From Flavobacterium sp. (GTDB taxonomy: Bacteria; Bacteroidota; Bacteroidia; Flavobacteriales; Flavobacteriaceae), in assembly GCA_030150335.1 (NCBI GenBank), contig JASLGC010000162.1, positions 1-18,404 of the forward strand: a stretch of 18,404 nucleotides of DNA, read 5' to 3'. Position numbers and translations under genes: made by a program. A model generated the notes under the pieces. It saw nothing but the letters and a program-made list of their open reading frames with translations, was not told the DNA's origin and made no database searches. Shown here piece after piece: positions 7,858 to 15,648 of the stretch (the first letter of the stretch is position 1; each line of letters starts with the position of its first letter).

Positions 7858-7881
7858 TTTTATACAAAATAAAGTATAAAA
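7858..7881. promoter_or_regulatory. Palindrome near -61 of the nirK promoter, possible activator site
   Basis: TTTTATAC-N8-GTATAAAA is a perfect 8-bp inverted repeat. Its centre (7869.5) lies 40 bp upstream of the centre of the Rrf2-type palindrome and about 61 bp before the inferred start of transcription, a common position for activators. The site lies in AT-rich DNA, so chance is possible; the binding protein is unknown. Confidence 0.35.
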
Positions 7882-7895
7882 CTGACTTTTATCAT

Positions 7896-7923
7896 AATAA
7901 AAGACATTATTGTCTTCTATATT
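7896..7923 (+). promoter_or_regulatory. Operator-like palindrome at the nirK promoter (shared with norZ and rrf2)
   Basis: AATAAAAGAC-N6-GTCTTCTATATT forms an imperfect palindrome (inner nine positions match eight). Near-identical copies occur upstream of norZ (15583-15611) and the Rrf2 regulator gene (16124-16151). Here it overlaps the -7 box at 7918-7925, so a bound protein would block transcription. I infer that it is the operator of the NsrR-like regulator encoded in this window. Confidence 0.7.
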
Positions 7924-7925
7924 TG
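7918..7925 (+). promoter_or_regulatory. nirK promoter -7 box
   Basis: TATATTTG matches TAnnTTTG exactly. Transcription would begin near 7931, leaving a leader of about 23 bases before the ATG at 7955. No good -33 TTG is seen at the normal distance, which would fit dependence on an activator. Confidence 0.6.
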
Positions 7926-7954
7926 ATCTAACAAAAAAACAAAATAATCTAACT

Positions 7955-9421
7955 ATGAATACAAGAGTACAATCAATTAAGAACAAACTTGGGGTATTAG
8001 TATTAGCTCTAGGTTTATTAGCTTTAAATAGCTGTCAAGACAAAGAAGCAAAATCTACGAAAATGACTCCCGATATGGCTGAAAAAATTATAGCTAAAGG
8101 AGAAATGGAAGCAGAATTAACTTCTCCTCCTTTAGTTCCAAAACCTGTTGGAAAGAGAGAGGCTACTAAGTTAAAAGTAAACTTAGAGATTTTAGAAGAA
8201 GAAGGTGAAATGGTAGATGGTGTAAAATATGTTTATTGGACTTTTGGAGGTACTGTTCCTGGTAGTTTCATCAGAACTCGCGTTGGTGATGATGTGGAAT
8301 TTACTTTAAAAAACCACCCTGACAATAAATTACCGCACAATATTGACTTACACGCAGTGACTGGACCAGGTGGTGGAGCTGCTTCATCTCTTGTTGCACC
8401 AGGACATGAAGTTACTTTTTCATTTAAAACATTACACCCAGGCTTATATGTTTATCACTGTGCTACTGCTCCTGTAGGAATGCACGTTGCAAACGGAATG
8501 TATGGTTTAATTTTAGTTGAACCTGAAGGTGGTCTGCCTCCTGTAGATAAAGAATATTATGTAATGCAAGGGGATTTCTATACTAAAGGAAATTATGGGG
8601 AAAAAGGTGTACAACCTTTTGACATGAATAAAGCCTTAAAAGAGCAACCTGATTATGTAGTATTTAATGGTAGTGTAAATGCTTTGGTAAACGATAATGC
8701 AATTACAGCGAAAGTGGGAGAAACTGTCCGTTTGTTCGTCGGTAATGGAGGTCCTAACTTGGTAAGTTCTTTCCACGTTATCGGAGAAATATTTGACAAA
8801 GTACACGTAGAAGGCGGTGATTTAATTAATGAAAATGTACAAACAACACTTATACCTGCTGGTGGTGCTGCGATTGTAGAAATGAAGGTAAATGTACCTG
8901 GTACTTTAGTATTGGTAGATCACTCAATCTTCAGAGCCTTTAATAAAGGGGCTTTAGGTATGCTAAAAGTAGAGGGGAATGAAAATGAAAAAGTATTCGC
9001 TGGAAAAATAAAAGAAGGTATTTATTTACCTGAAGGAGGTACAATACAAACTATGCCTAAAGGTGCTGAGAAAAAAGAAGCAATCGTAGATAAAACTTTA
9101 GCTCAACAAATGACTGATGGTAAAAATGTATTTACAAGAACTTGTTTTGCATGTCACCAATCTGAAGGACAAGGAATCGATGGTATCTTCCCTCCTCTTG
9201 CTAAATCAGATTATTTAAATGCAGATGTAAACAGAGCGATTAAAACAGTTATCAATGGTCTGCAAGGAGAAATCACTGTAAATAAAGTGAAATACAACTC
9301 TATCATGACAAGTCAAAATCTATCTGACCAGGAGATTTCCGATGTGTTAACATACGTATACAACAGTTGGGGAAACAACAAAACTGTAGTAACTCCTCAA
9401 ATGGTAAAACAAAATAGATAA
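7955..9421 (+). CDS. nirK: Copper nitrite reductase fused to cytochrome c (lipoprotein NirK)
   Basis: NirK reduces nitrite to NO outside the cytoplasm. I start it at the ATG at 7955 (488 residues); the frame extends to a TTG at 7910, but that lies within the promoter. A lipoprotein signal ends at LALNSC (Cys27). Two cupredoxin domains follow (about 70-350). Type 1 copper ligands are H128, C169, H177 and M182; type 2 ligands are H133, H168 and H323; catalytic residues are D131 (PHNIDLH) and H274 (SSFHVIG). The short YHCATAPVGMH spacing is that of AniA-like class II enzymes. A C-terminal class I cytochrome c domain has CFACH (397-401) and a likely methionine ligand at M451, so the enzyme has its own electron-donor domain, as in other three-domain NirKs. 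It leads an operon with the FGE-like and SCO genes. Confidence 0.96.
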   Translation: MNTRVQSIKNKLGVLVLALGLLALNSCQDKEAKSTKMTPDMAEKIIAKGEMEAELTSPPLVPKPVGKREATKLKVNLEILEEEGEMVDGVKYVYWTFGGTVPGSFIRTRVGDDVEFTLKNHPDNKLPHNIDLHAVTGPGGGAASSLVAPGHEVTFSFKTLHPGLYVYHCATAPVGMHVANGMYGLILVEPEGGLPPVDKEYYVMQGDFYTKGNYGEKGVQPFDMNKALKEQPDYVVFNGSVNALVNDNAITAKVGETVRLFVGNGGPNLVSSFHVIGEIFDKVHVEGGDLINENVQTTLIPAGGAAIVEMKVNVPGTLVLVDHSIFRAFNKGALGMLKVEGNENEKVFAGKIKEGIYLPEGGTIQTMPKGAEKKEAIVDKTLAQQMTDGKNVFTRTCFACHQSEGQGIDGIFPPLAKSDYLNADVNRAIKTVINGLQGEITVNKVKYNSIMTSQNLSDQEISDVLTYVYNSWGNNKTVVTPQMVKQNR

Positions 9422-9422
9422 A

Positions 9423-10202
9423 ATGTTTTTTCTTGATAAATCAAAATGCATCTTAGTTGTTTTAGCTTTACTTTCAATGATAACAACTTTTGCTCAAAAA
9501 CAGACGCAGATGCTTACTATCAAAAGTGGAACTTACGTTCCACTTTATGGTAGTACAGAAGAAGGTTTCGTGAAAGTAGAAGCTTTCCTCATTGACCAAT
9601 ATCCGGTAACTAATGAACAGTTTTTAGTATTCTTAAAAGAAAATCCAGATTATCAAAAATCTGCTATCAAAGGAATATTTGCTAACAAGAGCTACCTGTC
9701 TCATTGGAAAGGAGATTTAGATTATGGCGATCTAAAACCAAATGCACCTGTCACAAATATTTCATGGTTTGCCGCCAAAAAATACTGTGAAGTACAAAAT
9801 AAAAGACTCCCTACGATGGATGAGTGGGAATATGTAGCAATGGCAGATGCTAAAGATATGGATGCACGAGAAAAAGAGGATTATAATAAATATATACTTT
9901 CATGGTATGAAACGCCTAAAACTTACACAAAAACTATAGGTAGTACATTCAAAAACTACTGGGGAGTATATGACATGCACGGTTTAGTGTGGGAATGGGT
10001 AAGTGATTTTAACTCTATATTCTTATCTGGAGAAAGCAGAAAAGATAAAGGAAATGACGAGAACTTATTTTGCGGAAGTGCGTCTATCAATGCTTCTGAT
10101 TTAATGGACTATGCTGCTTTTATGCGTTACGGTTTTAGGGGTAGCTTAAAAGCAAACTATACAACGAAAAACTTAGGTTTTAGATGTGCTAATGATTTAT
10201 AA
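9423..10202 (+). CDS. Exported FGE/SUMF1-like protein of the nirK operon
   Basis: The 259-residue protein has an N-terminal signal sequence (about residues 1-24, ending TTFAQ) and a formylglycine-generating-enzyme fold: YPVTNEQF (60-67), NAPVTNISWFAAKKYC with RLPTMDEWEY (107-137), YWGVYDMHGLVWEWVSDF (179-196) and a final LGFRCA (251-256). Sulfatase-activating enzymes of this family carry a cysteine pair in the C-terminal core; here that region reads FCGSASINASDLMDY and FMRYGFRG, with C217 but no second cysteine at the expected place, so classic sulfatase maturation is unlikely. It starts one base after the nirK stop codon (TAA-A-ATG), implying tight coupling and a job in making or supporting the nitrite reductase. 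That job is an inference; no sulfatase gene is nearby. Confidence 0.8.
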   Translation: MFFLDKSKCILVVLALLSMITTFAQKQTQMLTIKSGTYVPLYGSTEEGFVKVEAFLIDQYPVTNEQFLVFLKENPDYQKSAIKGIFANKSYLSHWKGDLDYGDLKPNAPVTNISWFAAKKYCEVQNKRLPTMDEWEYVAMADAKDMDAREKEDYNKYILSWYETPKTYTKTIGSTFKNYWGVYDMHGLVWEWVSDFNSIFLSGESRKDKGNDENLFCGSASINASDLMDYAAFMRYGFRGSLKANYTTKNLGFRCANDL

Positions 10203-10213
10203 AAAAAGAAATT

Positions 10214-10843
10214 ATGAAAACACTTATAACAACAACCTTTCTTTGCTTTGCATTACTACTTTCAAGCTGTAATGACAATAAAAAAATGGACAAAAAAACA
10301 GATTTAGTTTCTCAAAATGAAGATACTAATACTCCTGGACAAATCTCTGACATGTCTATCTACAACTTGCCTTCTACTTGGACAACCCAAGATGGCAAGG
10401 ACATTGAACTAAAAGATTTGAATGGAAATGTCCTTGTAATGGTTATGATTTATACTTCTTGTAAAGCTGCCTGTCCACGTCTTGTAGCTGACATGAGAAA
10501 CATTGAACAAAGAGTTAATTCAAAAAATACTGACAAAATTAAGTATGTCTTAGTTAGCATTGACCCAACTGTAGATACTCCTGAACGCTTAAAAGAGTTT
10601 GCAAAAGAAAATCAAATGGATAGTTCTCAATGGCTATTCTTGCGTTCTTCTGAAGAAAACACAAGAGAGTTTGCTGCTACTTTAGCTGTCAATTATAAAA
10701 AGATTTCTCCTATTGACTTTTCGCACTCAAACATTATAAGTGTGTTTAATACTAAAGGAGAATTAACTTACCAACAAGAAGGGTTAGGTATTGATTACGC
10801 ACCTACTGTTGCGGAAATAGAAAAAGAACTAAACAACATCTAA
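10214..10843 (+). CDS. SCO1/SenC-family copper chaperone lipoprotein
   Basis: SCO proteins have a thioredoxin fold and deliver copper, or reduce the cysteines, at copper sites of oxidases. The 209-residue protein has a lipoprotein signal ending LLSSC (Cys19), a copper-binding CxxxC motif in TSCKAACP (C83 and C87), SIDPTVDTPE (115-124) and the third ligand H171 in DFSHSN, so the binding site is complete. It is the third gene of the nirK operon, 11 bases after the FGE-like gene, and no oxidase CuA subunit is close by. I infer that it serves copper loading of NirK at the outer face of a membrane. A terminator follows. Confidence 0.93.
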   Translation: MKTLITTTFLCFALLLSSCNDNKKMDKKTDLVSQNEDTNTPGQISDMSIYNLPSTWTTQDGKDIELKDLNGNVLVMVMIYTSCKAACPRLVADMRNIEQRVNSKNTDKIKYVLVSIDPTVDTPERLKEFAKENQMDSSQWLFLRSSEENTREFAATLAVNYKKISPIDFSHSNIISVFNTKGELTYQQEGLGIDYAPTVAEIEKELNNI

Positions 10844-10866
10844 TAAATAATCTATTACAAACTGAA

Positions 10867-10900
10867 AAAGGACAGTTGATATCAATTTCAACTGTCCTTT
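10867..10900. terminator. Two-way terminator between the nirK operon and the CopD-like gene
   Basis: A perfect 13-bp stem (AAAGGACAGTTGA at 10867-10879, complement at 10888-10900) encloses an 8-base loop. T-rich tracts follow on the plus strand (TTTG, then T5 at 10906-10910), and a T5 follows on the minus strand opposite 10865-10869. It sits between convergent genes and would stop transcripts from both sides. Confidence 0.85.
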
Positions 10901-10911
10901 GTTCGTTTTTA

Positions 10912-11364
10912 TTATAATCCTCCAAATCTTACAAAGCTCCCCAACACCAACATAGCTATGCTAATCACTGTAACAGCTATGATGTGAAAGCTCATCAATG
11001 GCAATACTTTTATGCTCTTTTTCAACTTTGGTAACACATTAAATTGTGCACTCAAGGCTAATACCAGTATTGCTAATAGACAACTCAGTTTAAATGAAAT
11101 CACCGTCTCTATTGGCGTTTCAAATGCAAACCAACTTCCTATTTTTACATTGTATAGGTAAGCCATTCTAACTCCCGTAATTATCATCAATAATAAGGCT
11201 GGCATGCCTATCCTCTCATACTTTGTTTCAAAATTAAATAATACATCTACAGCTCGTTGTTTCCAAACTTGTGGTAGAATAATAACACTTAATATTATAT
11301 GACCTCCTACCCATATTGTTGCGCCTAAGAGATGCAACATTAATAATATATGTAACTCATTCAT
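10912..11364 (-). CDS. CopD-like four-helix membrane protein
   Basis: The 150-residue protein has four hydrophobic segments (about residues 5-30, 53-72, 88-110 and 121-145). The first carries LMLHLLGATIWVGGH (H11 and H22), the pattern of the CopD/heme-binding four-helix family, with further conserved-looking features KYERIGMPALLLMIITGV (48-65) and H127. These histidines could bind heme b or copper. Its start overlaps the stop of the upstream 12-TM gene by 8 bases (ATGAATGA), so the two are translated together. The location facing the nirK operon suggests a part in copper handling or electron flow for denitrification, but that is inferred from context only. Confidence 0.75.
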   Translation of the reverse strand: MNELHILLMLHLLGATIWVGGHIILSVIILPQVWKQRAVDVLFNFETKYERIGMPALLLMIITGVRMAYLYNVKIGSWFAFETPIETVISFKLSCLLAILVLALSAQFNVLPKLKKSIKVLPLMSFHIIAVTVISIAMLVLGSFVRFGGL

Positions 11365-12565
11365 AGTTCTTATTTTTTAAGATAAATGATAATAACAAAC
11401 ATCCTATTCCTAAGGGAAACACCACCGAAACCCAAAATAACAATGCCATAGTATTATCTATAAAAACAGTACTTAATAAACCTTGATATCCTTGTAAAAA
11501 CAAAATACTCTCTGTTCCTAAAAAAGCGATAACCAATAAATAGCTTCCTATTTTAGAAAGTATATTTACCTTCAATTTCTCACTTTTAACTAATAACCAC
11601 AACCCAAATCCTGTCAATACCCCCAACATATTCAAATGAATAAAGGCAACTATCCAACTTCTCAGGCCTTTTAGACTTTCTGCTAATCCTTCGTAAACTG
11701 CACCAAACTGCACGATTATCCTAAGTGCAAAACAAATTCCTGCTAATAGTAACAAAAACTGAAGTGGCTGTTTCTTTTCTTTTTGAGTTTCTTTCCAAAA
11801 AACAAGGATAGGCTTTACTAATAATCCAAATGCAAATAATTGCATTATCACTCCTATCGTATTGATTATATGCAAAAATGAATATTCTACATACCAACTT
11901 AACGGCAAGGCATATGTTAGAATTATAGATATACACCAAGTCAAATAAAATAGTTTAAACAGCTTCATTTCTTTGCCTTTAAACAAAAAAGAGAAGAGTA
12001 AAGCTAAAAAGGCGGTCAGAAACCATCCATCAAACTGAAAGTGTAGAAAAAACTGAATGCAAACTTGATAAAACGCACTTGCCTTTCCCATCATTCCAAC
12101 TGCTGGTCCTAAACACCACACGCCTAATGTTGAAAACAACATAAAAAATAACGACGTCTTCAACAATACGTTTTCTTGATATGTGCGGGTTCTATTATTT
12201 TTCCAAAGTCGATATACAAATGCATATGAACACAATATATGCAAAGTAGAAAACGCAATTGAAGGAGCGGCGTATCCTTGAAAAGGAAAAGTAACCATCA
12301 TTCCTATGACTGCCAATTGTGTTATCCAAAATAAACAAGTGCAAAACTTCTCCTCTTTTTCATTCTTCACACTAAACACTTGAACAAACAACACGTAAAC
12401 CAGTAGGTATAACCACCCTAATAAAGCTATATGAGAATGCGTGTGCAACAAATAAAGATAAGTAACACCATTTATCGGAAAAACAAATAAAGCTCTTAAA
12501 AGCAGTCCAAATAGAGCTGCTATAAAAAAGTTTAGCAATGGAGTGAAGTAATATATCGTTTTCAT
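11357..12565 (-). CDS. 12-TM histidine-rich membrane protein, heme-copper oxidase I/NnrS-like
   Basis: The 402-residue protein has about twelve hydrophobic segments and little soluble sequence. Histidines sit in or at membrane helices: LLHTHSHIALLGW (H41, H43, H45), H109, LHFQFDGW (H175), H232 and IHLNMLGV (H310). The pattern H-x-H-x-H-x4-G near the N-terminus and H-x-N-M-x-G late in the chain recalls heme-copper oxidase subunit I relatives and NnrS, a heme and copper membrane protein linked to NO stress. I do not recognise the exact family. It overlaps the CopD-like gene and lies downstream of norZ-ric on the same strand, behind a hairpin. A role in NO or nitrite metabolism is inferred from the neighbours. 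Confidence 0.65.
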   Translation of the reverse strand: MKTIYYFTPLLNFFIAALFGLLLRALFVFPINGVTYLYLLHTHSHIALLGWLYLLVYVLFVQVFSVKNEKEEKFCTCLFWITQLAVIGMMVTFPFQGYAAPSIAFSTLHILCSYAFVYRLWKNNRTRTYQENVLLKTSLFFMLFSTLGVWCLGPAVGMMGKASAFYQVCIQFFLHFQFDGWFLTAFLALLFSFLFKGKEMKLFKLFYLTWCISIILTYALPLSWYVEYSFLHIINTIGVIMQLFAFGLLVKPILVFWKETQKEKKQPLQFLLLLAGICFALRIIVQFGAVYEGLAESLKGLRSWIVAFIHLNMLGVLTGFGLWLLVKSEKLKVNILSKIGSYLLVIAFLGTESILFLQGYQGLLSTVFIDNTMALLFWVSVVFPLGIGCLLLSFILKNKNYE

Positions 12566-12578
12566 GTAAGTATGAACA

Positions 12579-12610
12579 AAAAGTGCTTTATACTAAGATA
12601 AAGCACTTTT
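12579..12610 (-). terminator. Hairpin between ric and the 12-TM gene
   Basis: The 12-bp stem AAAAGTGCTTTA (12579-12590) pairs perfectly with 12599-12610 around an 8-base loop; on the minus strand the stem ends in a T-run. It follows the ric stop codon and should terminate the norZ-ric transcript. No separate -7 box is seen between it and the next gene, so read-through may supply that gene. Confidence 0.7.
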
Positions 12611-12627
12611 GATAATAAATTAAAGCA

Positions 12628-13341
12628 TTATTCGAATTTTTGTTCCAACGCTACGGCACTTGGAAAAAGAATATTATTTTCTAAGTGAATATGTTTGTGC
12701 AAATCTTCTTCGAATTCTTTAAGCATTGCATAAGTTACTTTATAAGTATTACACGCATCTGCTGGTGGTGTATAGTTATTTGTTAACGCTGCTATTTTTC
12801 TAAAACGTTCTCCTTCTCCATCGTGTTCATGCATCATCATTGACACAGGGTTTTGTACCGTTCCAAAATGAGGTGCTTGAACCGCTTGTCCACTAATAGT
12901 CGCATTCACCATTTGCTTCACAAAAGGGAATAAAACTAACTCCTCTTTTTTCAAGTGTTGAGATAATTCTTCTGCACACCCAATAAATAAATTATTTACT
13001 TCAAACAACTCTGGATGTCTCTCTCCATGAACTTTACACAACTTATTTAAAAACTGTAACAACACTGGAATCTTTTCTTCTACATAACGGTGATGTGTCT
13101 TCTCTATATAATCAACTAATAAATCTAATGGCCAAGAACGAAAATCGATATTGTTCTCTGCTTTTTGATTTAATAATTTATCTAATTCTTCTTCTAAATC
13201 TGTTTGACTTATTTTTTTCTTCTCACATACTTCTTCTAACGTACGACCTCCTTTACAACAAAAGTCGATTCCGTATTTATTGAATACTGCTGCTGTTCTA
13301 AAATCCTCTGCTACAAATGAGCCTATTGTTCTATTTTCCAT
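12628..13341 (-). CDS. ric: Iron-sulfur cluster repair di-iron protein RIC (ScdA/YtfE)
   Basis: RIC proteins repair iron-sulfur clusters damaged by NO or oxidants, using a hemerythrin-like di-iron site. The 237-residue protein has the ScdA N-terminal domain (FNKYGIDFCCKGG, residues 20-32, with the cysteine pair C28-C29) and a hemerythrin four-helix domain with metal-site residues visible in EKTHHRYV (H83, H84), H105 and H109, HLKKEELVLFPF (H129, E133), MMHEHDGE (H171) and HKHIHLENNILFP (H215-E221). It is coupled to norZ, beginning two bases after the norZ stop, and is presumably induced with it. All signature residues are present. The companion of an NO reductase fits the family role well. 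Confidence 0.93.
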   Translation of the reverse strand: MENRTIGSFVAEDFRTAAVFNKYGIDFCCKGGRTLEEVCEKKKISQTDLEEELDKLLNQKAENNIDFRSWPLDLLVDYIEKTHHRYVEEKIPVLLQFLNKLCKVHGERHPELFEVNNLFIGCAEELSQHLKKEELVLFPFVKQMVNATISGQAVQAPHFGTVQNPVSMMMHEHDGEGERFRKIAALTNNYTPPADACNTYKVTYAMLKEFEEDLHKHIHLENNILFPSAVALEQKFE

Positions 13342-13343
13342 AA

Positions 13344-15578
13344 TTAATTCTTTTTTAAAGTTAACTTAAATACAAATATTGCGATGGCTACAATTCCTAC
13401 AGTGAAAACTACATCACCTATTGAACGCATCCATTTTAAAATAACCATCCAAGGGTGCTGCATCAATTCATTTGACCTTGCATACCACATTCCATGTTGA
13501 ATACTTTCTATTGCTTGCCAAACTCCAATTGGCAACAAACTCAATAAAGCCATTAACAACAATCCAATGTTTAACCCCCAGAATCCTGTTCGTAATAATC
13601 CATCATTCCATTTCACATCGCGATAGATACTTCTCAATACAAATAGCATTAAACCTATTCCCAACATTCCATAAACTCCAAACATTGCTGTATGCCCGTG
13701 TAATGGTGTTGTATTTAATCCTTGTACATAATACAAGGCTATCGGTGGGTTAATTATAAATCCAAAGACTCCAGCTCCCAAGAAGTTCCAAAAGGCAACT
13801 GCAATCGTGAAGTATAAAGGCCATTTATAGTCTTGTAACCAACTATTGTGTTTAGAGATCTTATAATTCTCATATGCTTCGTATCCAATCAGTGTTAGTG
13901 GAACTACCTCCAATGCACTAAACGTTGCTCCTAATGCCATAATAGCTGTTGGTGTTCCCGTGAAATATAAATGGTGAAATGTTCCTATTATCCCTCCTGA
14001 CATAAATATAATTGTTGAGAATAATGCTCCATAAGTAGCTGTTTTCGTTTTAATTAATCCCATTCTTACAAATAAGAAGGCTAAAACTACAGTTGCAAAT
14101 ACTTCAAAGAATCCTTCTACCCATAAATGCACTACCCACCATCTCCAATATTCAGCAATGGCTAAGTTGGTTTGTCTTCCCCACATTAATCCTGCTCCAT
14201 AAAACAAGGCAATTGCTCCACATGAAATAAGAAATAATACGATTAGGTTTCTTTGGCTGCCTTTTTGACGCAATACAGGTATTAAAGGACGTATCATTAA
14301 TGCCAACCAAATAAACAATCCTGCAAATAAGAAAATCTGCCAAAAACGGCCTAAGTCAACATACTCATATCCTTGGTGCCCAAACCAAAAGTTCTGTACT
14401 AAATCTAACTTTTGCATTACACCCATCCATTGTCCAAACATTGATCCTAAAACAATTATCAATAAGGCTACAAATAAAAAGTTCACTCCTAATACTTGAA
14501 ATTTAGGATCCTTACCTCCAACGGCAGGTGCAATATATAATCCTGTCCCTAACCAAGCTGTTGCAATCCAAAAGATAGCTAATTGTGTATGCCATGTTCT
14601 TGTCACGGAATAAGGCAATATCTGGTCTAATGGAATACCATAAAATCCTTGTCCTTCTACTCCATAGTGAGCCGTTACTATACCTAATATCACTTGCAGA
14701 ATCATCAATAGACAAACAACCCAGAAATACTTCTTAAGCATAGTCATACTTCTTGTGGTAGTACCATTAGACATCGGGTCATTCTCTGGACGTAATTCTT
14801 CTTCTTCTTTTTTGGAAGCTACATGGTAATAAATCAAAACTCCCACAAAAAAGATCAATAGAATGATACTTACACCTGACCAAGCTAACAAAGGTGTAGT
14901 AGCTTTATTACCTACTAATTCTTCTGCAGGCCAATTATGAGTATAACTTACATCACTCCCTGGTCTATTGGTTACCGTTGCCCAAGTTGCCCAAAAGAAA
15001 AATGCATTCATTTTTTTCAATCTAACCTCATCAGTTAATGTGTTATTAGGAATAGCATAATCTTTTCGCAATTGTGCAAATTCAGCATCATCAGTAAATA
15101 ACTTTTTATAGTATTCACCTAAATAAATACGCGCCAAATTACGCTCTGGAGATATAGTTAACTTACCTGTATTCTTGTCATATGTATTAACGCGAATTGT
15201 ACTTTGCAATTTGGCTTTAACGCCTGCTTGCTCTTCAATACCAAGCTTATTAAAAGCTACTTGATATTTCTCATTAGCATAATAATCTAAAAGAAAGATA
15301 GCCTCTCTATGCAGATAATCAGCCGTCCAATCTGGAGCTACATACGCACCATGTCCCCAAACAGAACCGAGTTCTTGCCCTCCTATACTCTGCCAAACAT
15401 TCTGCCCATCTTTTATATCACTTTCAGACAAAACAACCTTGCCTTCTGTCGTAACAACCTCTTTTGGAATTGGTGGTGCTTCTTGGTAAATTTCAACTCC
15501 AAAATATCCTAACACTCCAAATGAAAATAACATTACTATCGCAAATGCTATCCATAATTTTCTTTGACCTTTTTCCAT
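13344..15578 (-). CDS. norZ: Quinol-dependent nitric oxide reductase (qNor)
   Basis: NorZ reduces two NO to N2O with electrons from the quinol pool, in the inner membrane. At 744 residues it is the long single-subunit form: an N-terminal membrane segment (about 9-30), a periplasmic domain (31-225) with GGQELGSVWGHGAYVAPDWTADYLHREA-type motifs but no CxxCH heme-c site, which marks quinol rather than cytochrome c dependence, and a catalytic core of about 12 to 13 helices. Key residues: H330 (heme b, TRTWHTQ), H484 with E488 (VVHLWVEGFFE) and H535-H536 (GTFHHLYFTG) at the FeB site, and H627 and H629 (PLHGHTAMFG) for hemes. The ATG lies only a few bases after an Rrf2-type palindrome, so transcription is probably NO-controlled. 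ric follows after two bases. Confidence 0.96.
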   Translation of the reverse strand: MEKGQRKLWIAFAIVMLFSFGVLGYFGVEIYQEAPPIPKEVVTTEGKVVLSESDIKDGQNVWQSIGGQELGSVWGHGAYVAPDWTADYLHREAIFLLDYYANEKYQVAFNKLGIEEQAGVKAKLQSTIRVNTYDKNTGKLTISPERNLARIYLGEYYKKLFTDDAEFAQLRKDYAIPNNTLTDEVRLKKMNAFFFWATWATVTNRPGSDVSYTHNWPAEELVGNKATTPLLAWSGVSIILLIFFVGVLIYYHVASKKEEEELRPENDPMSNGTTTRSMTMLKKYFWVVCLLMILQVILGIVTAHYGVEGQGFYGIPLDQILPYSVTRTWHTQLAIFWIATAWLGTGLYIAPAVGGKDPKFQVLGVNFLFVALLIIVLGSMFGQWMGVMQKLDLVQNFWFGHQGYEYVDLGRFWQIFLFAGLFIWLALMIRPLIPVLRQKGSQRNLIVLFLISCGAIALFYGAGLMWGRQTNLAIAEYWRWWVVHLWVEGFFEVFATVVLAFLFVRMGLIKTKTATYGALFSTIIFMSGGIIGTFHHLYFTGTPTAIMALGATFSALEVVPLTLIGYEAYENYKISKHNSWLQDYKWPLYFTIAVAFWNFLGAGVFGFIINPPIALYYVQGLNTTPLHGHTAMFGVYGMLGIGLMLFVLRSIYRDVKWNDGLLRTGFWGLNIGLLLMALLSLLPIGVWQAIESIQHGMWYARSNELMQHPWMVILKWMRSIGDVVFTVGIVAIAIFVFKLTLKKN

Positions 15579-15582
15579 AATA

Positions 15583-15611
15583 AATAATAGAAGACTTTTT
15601 TATCCTTTATT
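15583..15611 (-). promoter_or_regulatory. Operator-like palindrome at norZ
   Basis: On the minus strand this reads AATAAAGGAT-N6-GTCTTCTATTATT, a variant of the palindromes upstream of nirK and the Rrf2 gene; the right arm GTCTTCTAT is identical to that of nirK. It ends only five bases before the norZ ATG. If it covers the promoter, as at nirK, the message would be nearly leaderless. Confidence 0.65.
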
Positions 15612-15623
15612 GTTTTTAAAAGA

Positions 15624-15642
15624 AAGGGAACCTAATTCCCTT
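15624..15642 (-). terminator. Probable terminator after the Rrf2 gene
   Basis: A 7-bp stem (AAGGGAA at 15624-15630 with TTCCCTT at 15636-15642) with a 5-base loop is followed on the minus strand by a T-rich tract. It lies just after the Rrf2 stop codon and separates the regulator from norZ. The stem is short, so termination may be partial. Confidence 0.55.
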
Positions 15643-15648
15643 ATAACA

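Larger units (their letters stand above)
7386..7954. other. Gene-free region upstream of nirK
   Basis: No credible gene is visible in these 569 bases on either strand. The first part (7386-7600) is pyrimidine-rich on the plus strand and has an 11-base direct repeat TTTACTTACCT at 7446-7456 and 7531-7541. The middle (7609-7698) is a less AT-rich patch of repeated GGCA motifs arranged as nested inverted repeats. The last part (7780-7925) is very AT-rich and holds three palindromes and the nirK promoter. No clear terminator follows the sigma factor gene. Confidence 0.7.

Noticed and set aside
11721..15512. Several 60-95 codon open frames inside the membrane-protein and norZ genes
   Set aside because: They are other-frame shadows of clearly identified genes, without domain character or start context of their own.
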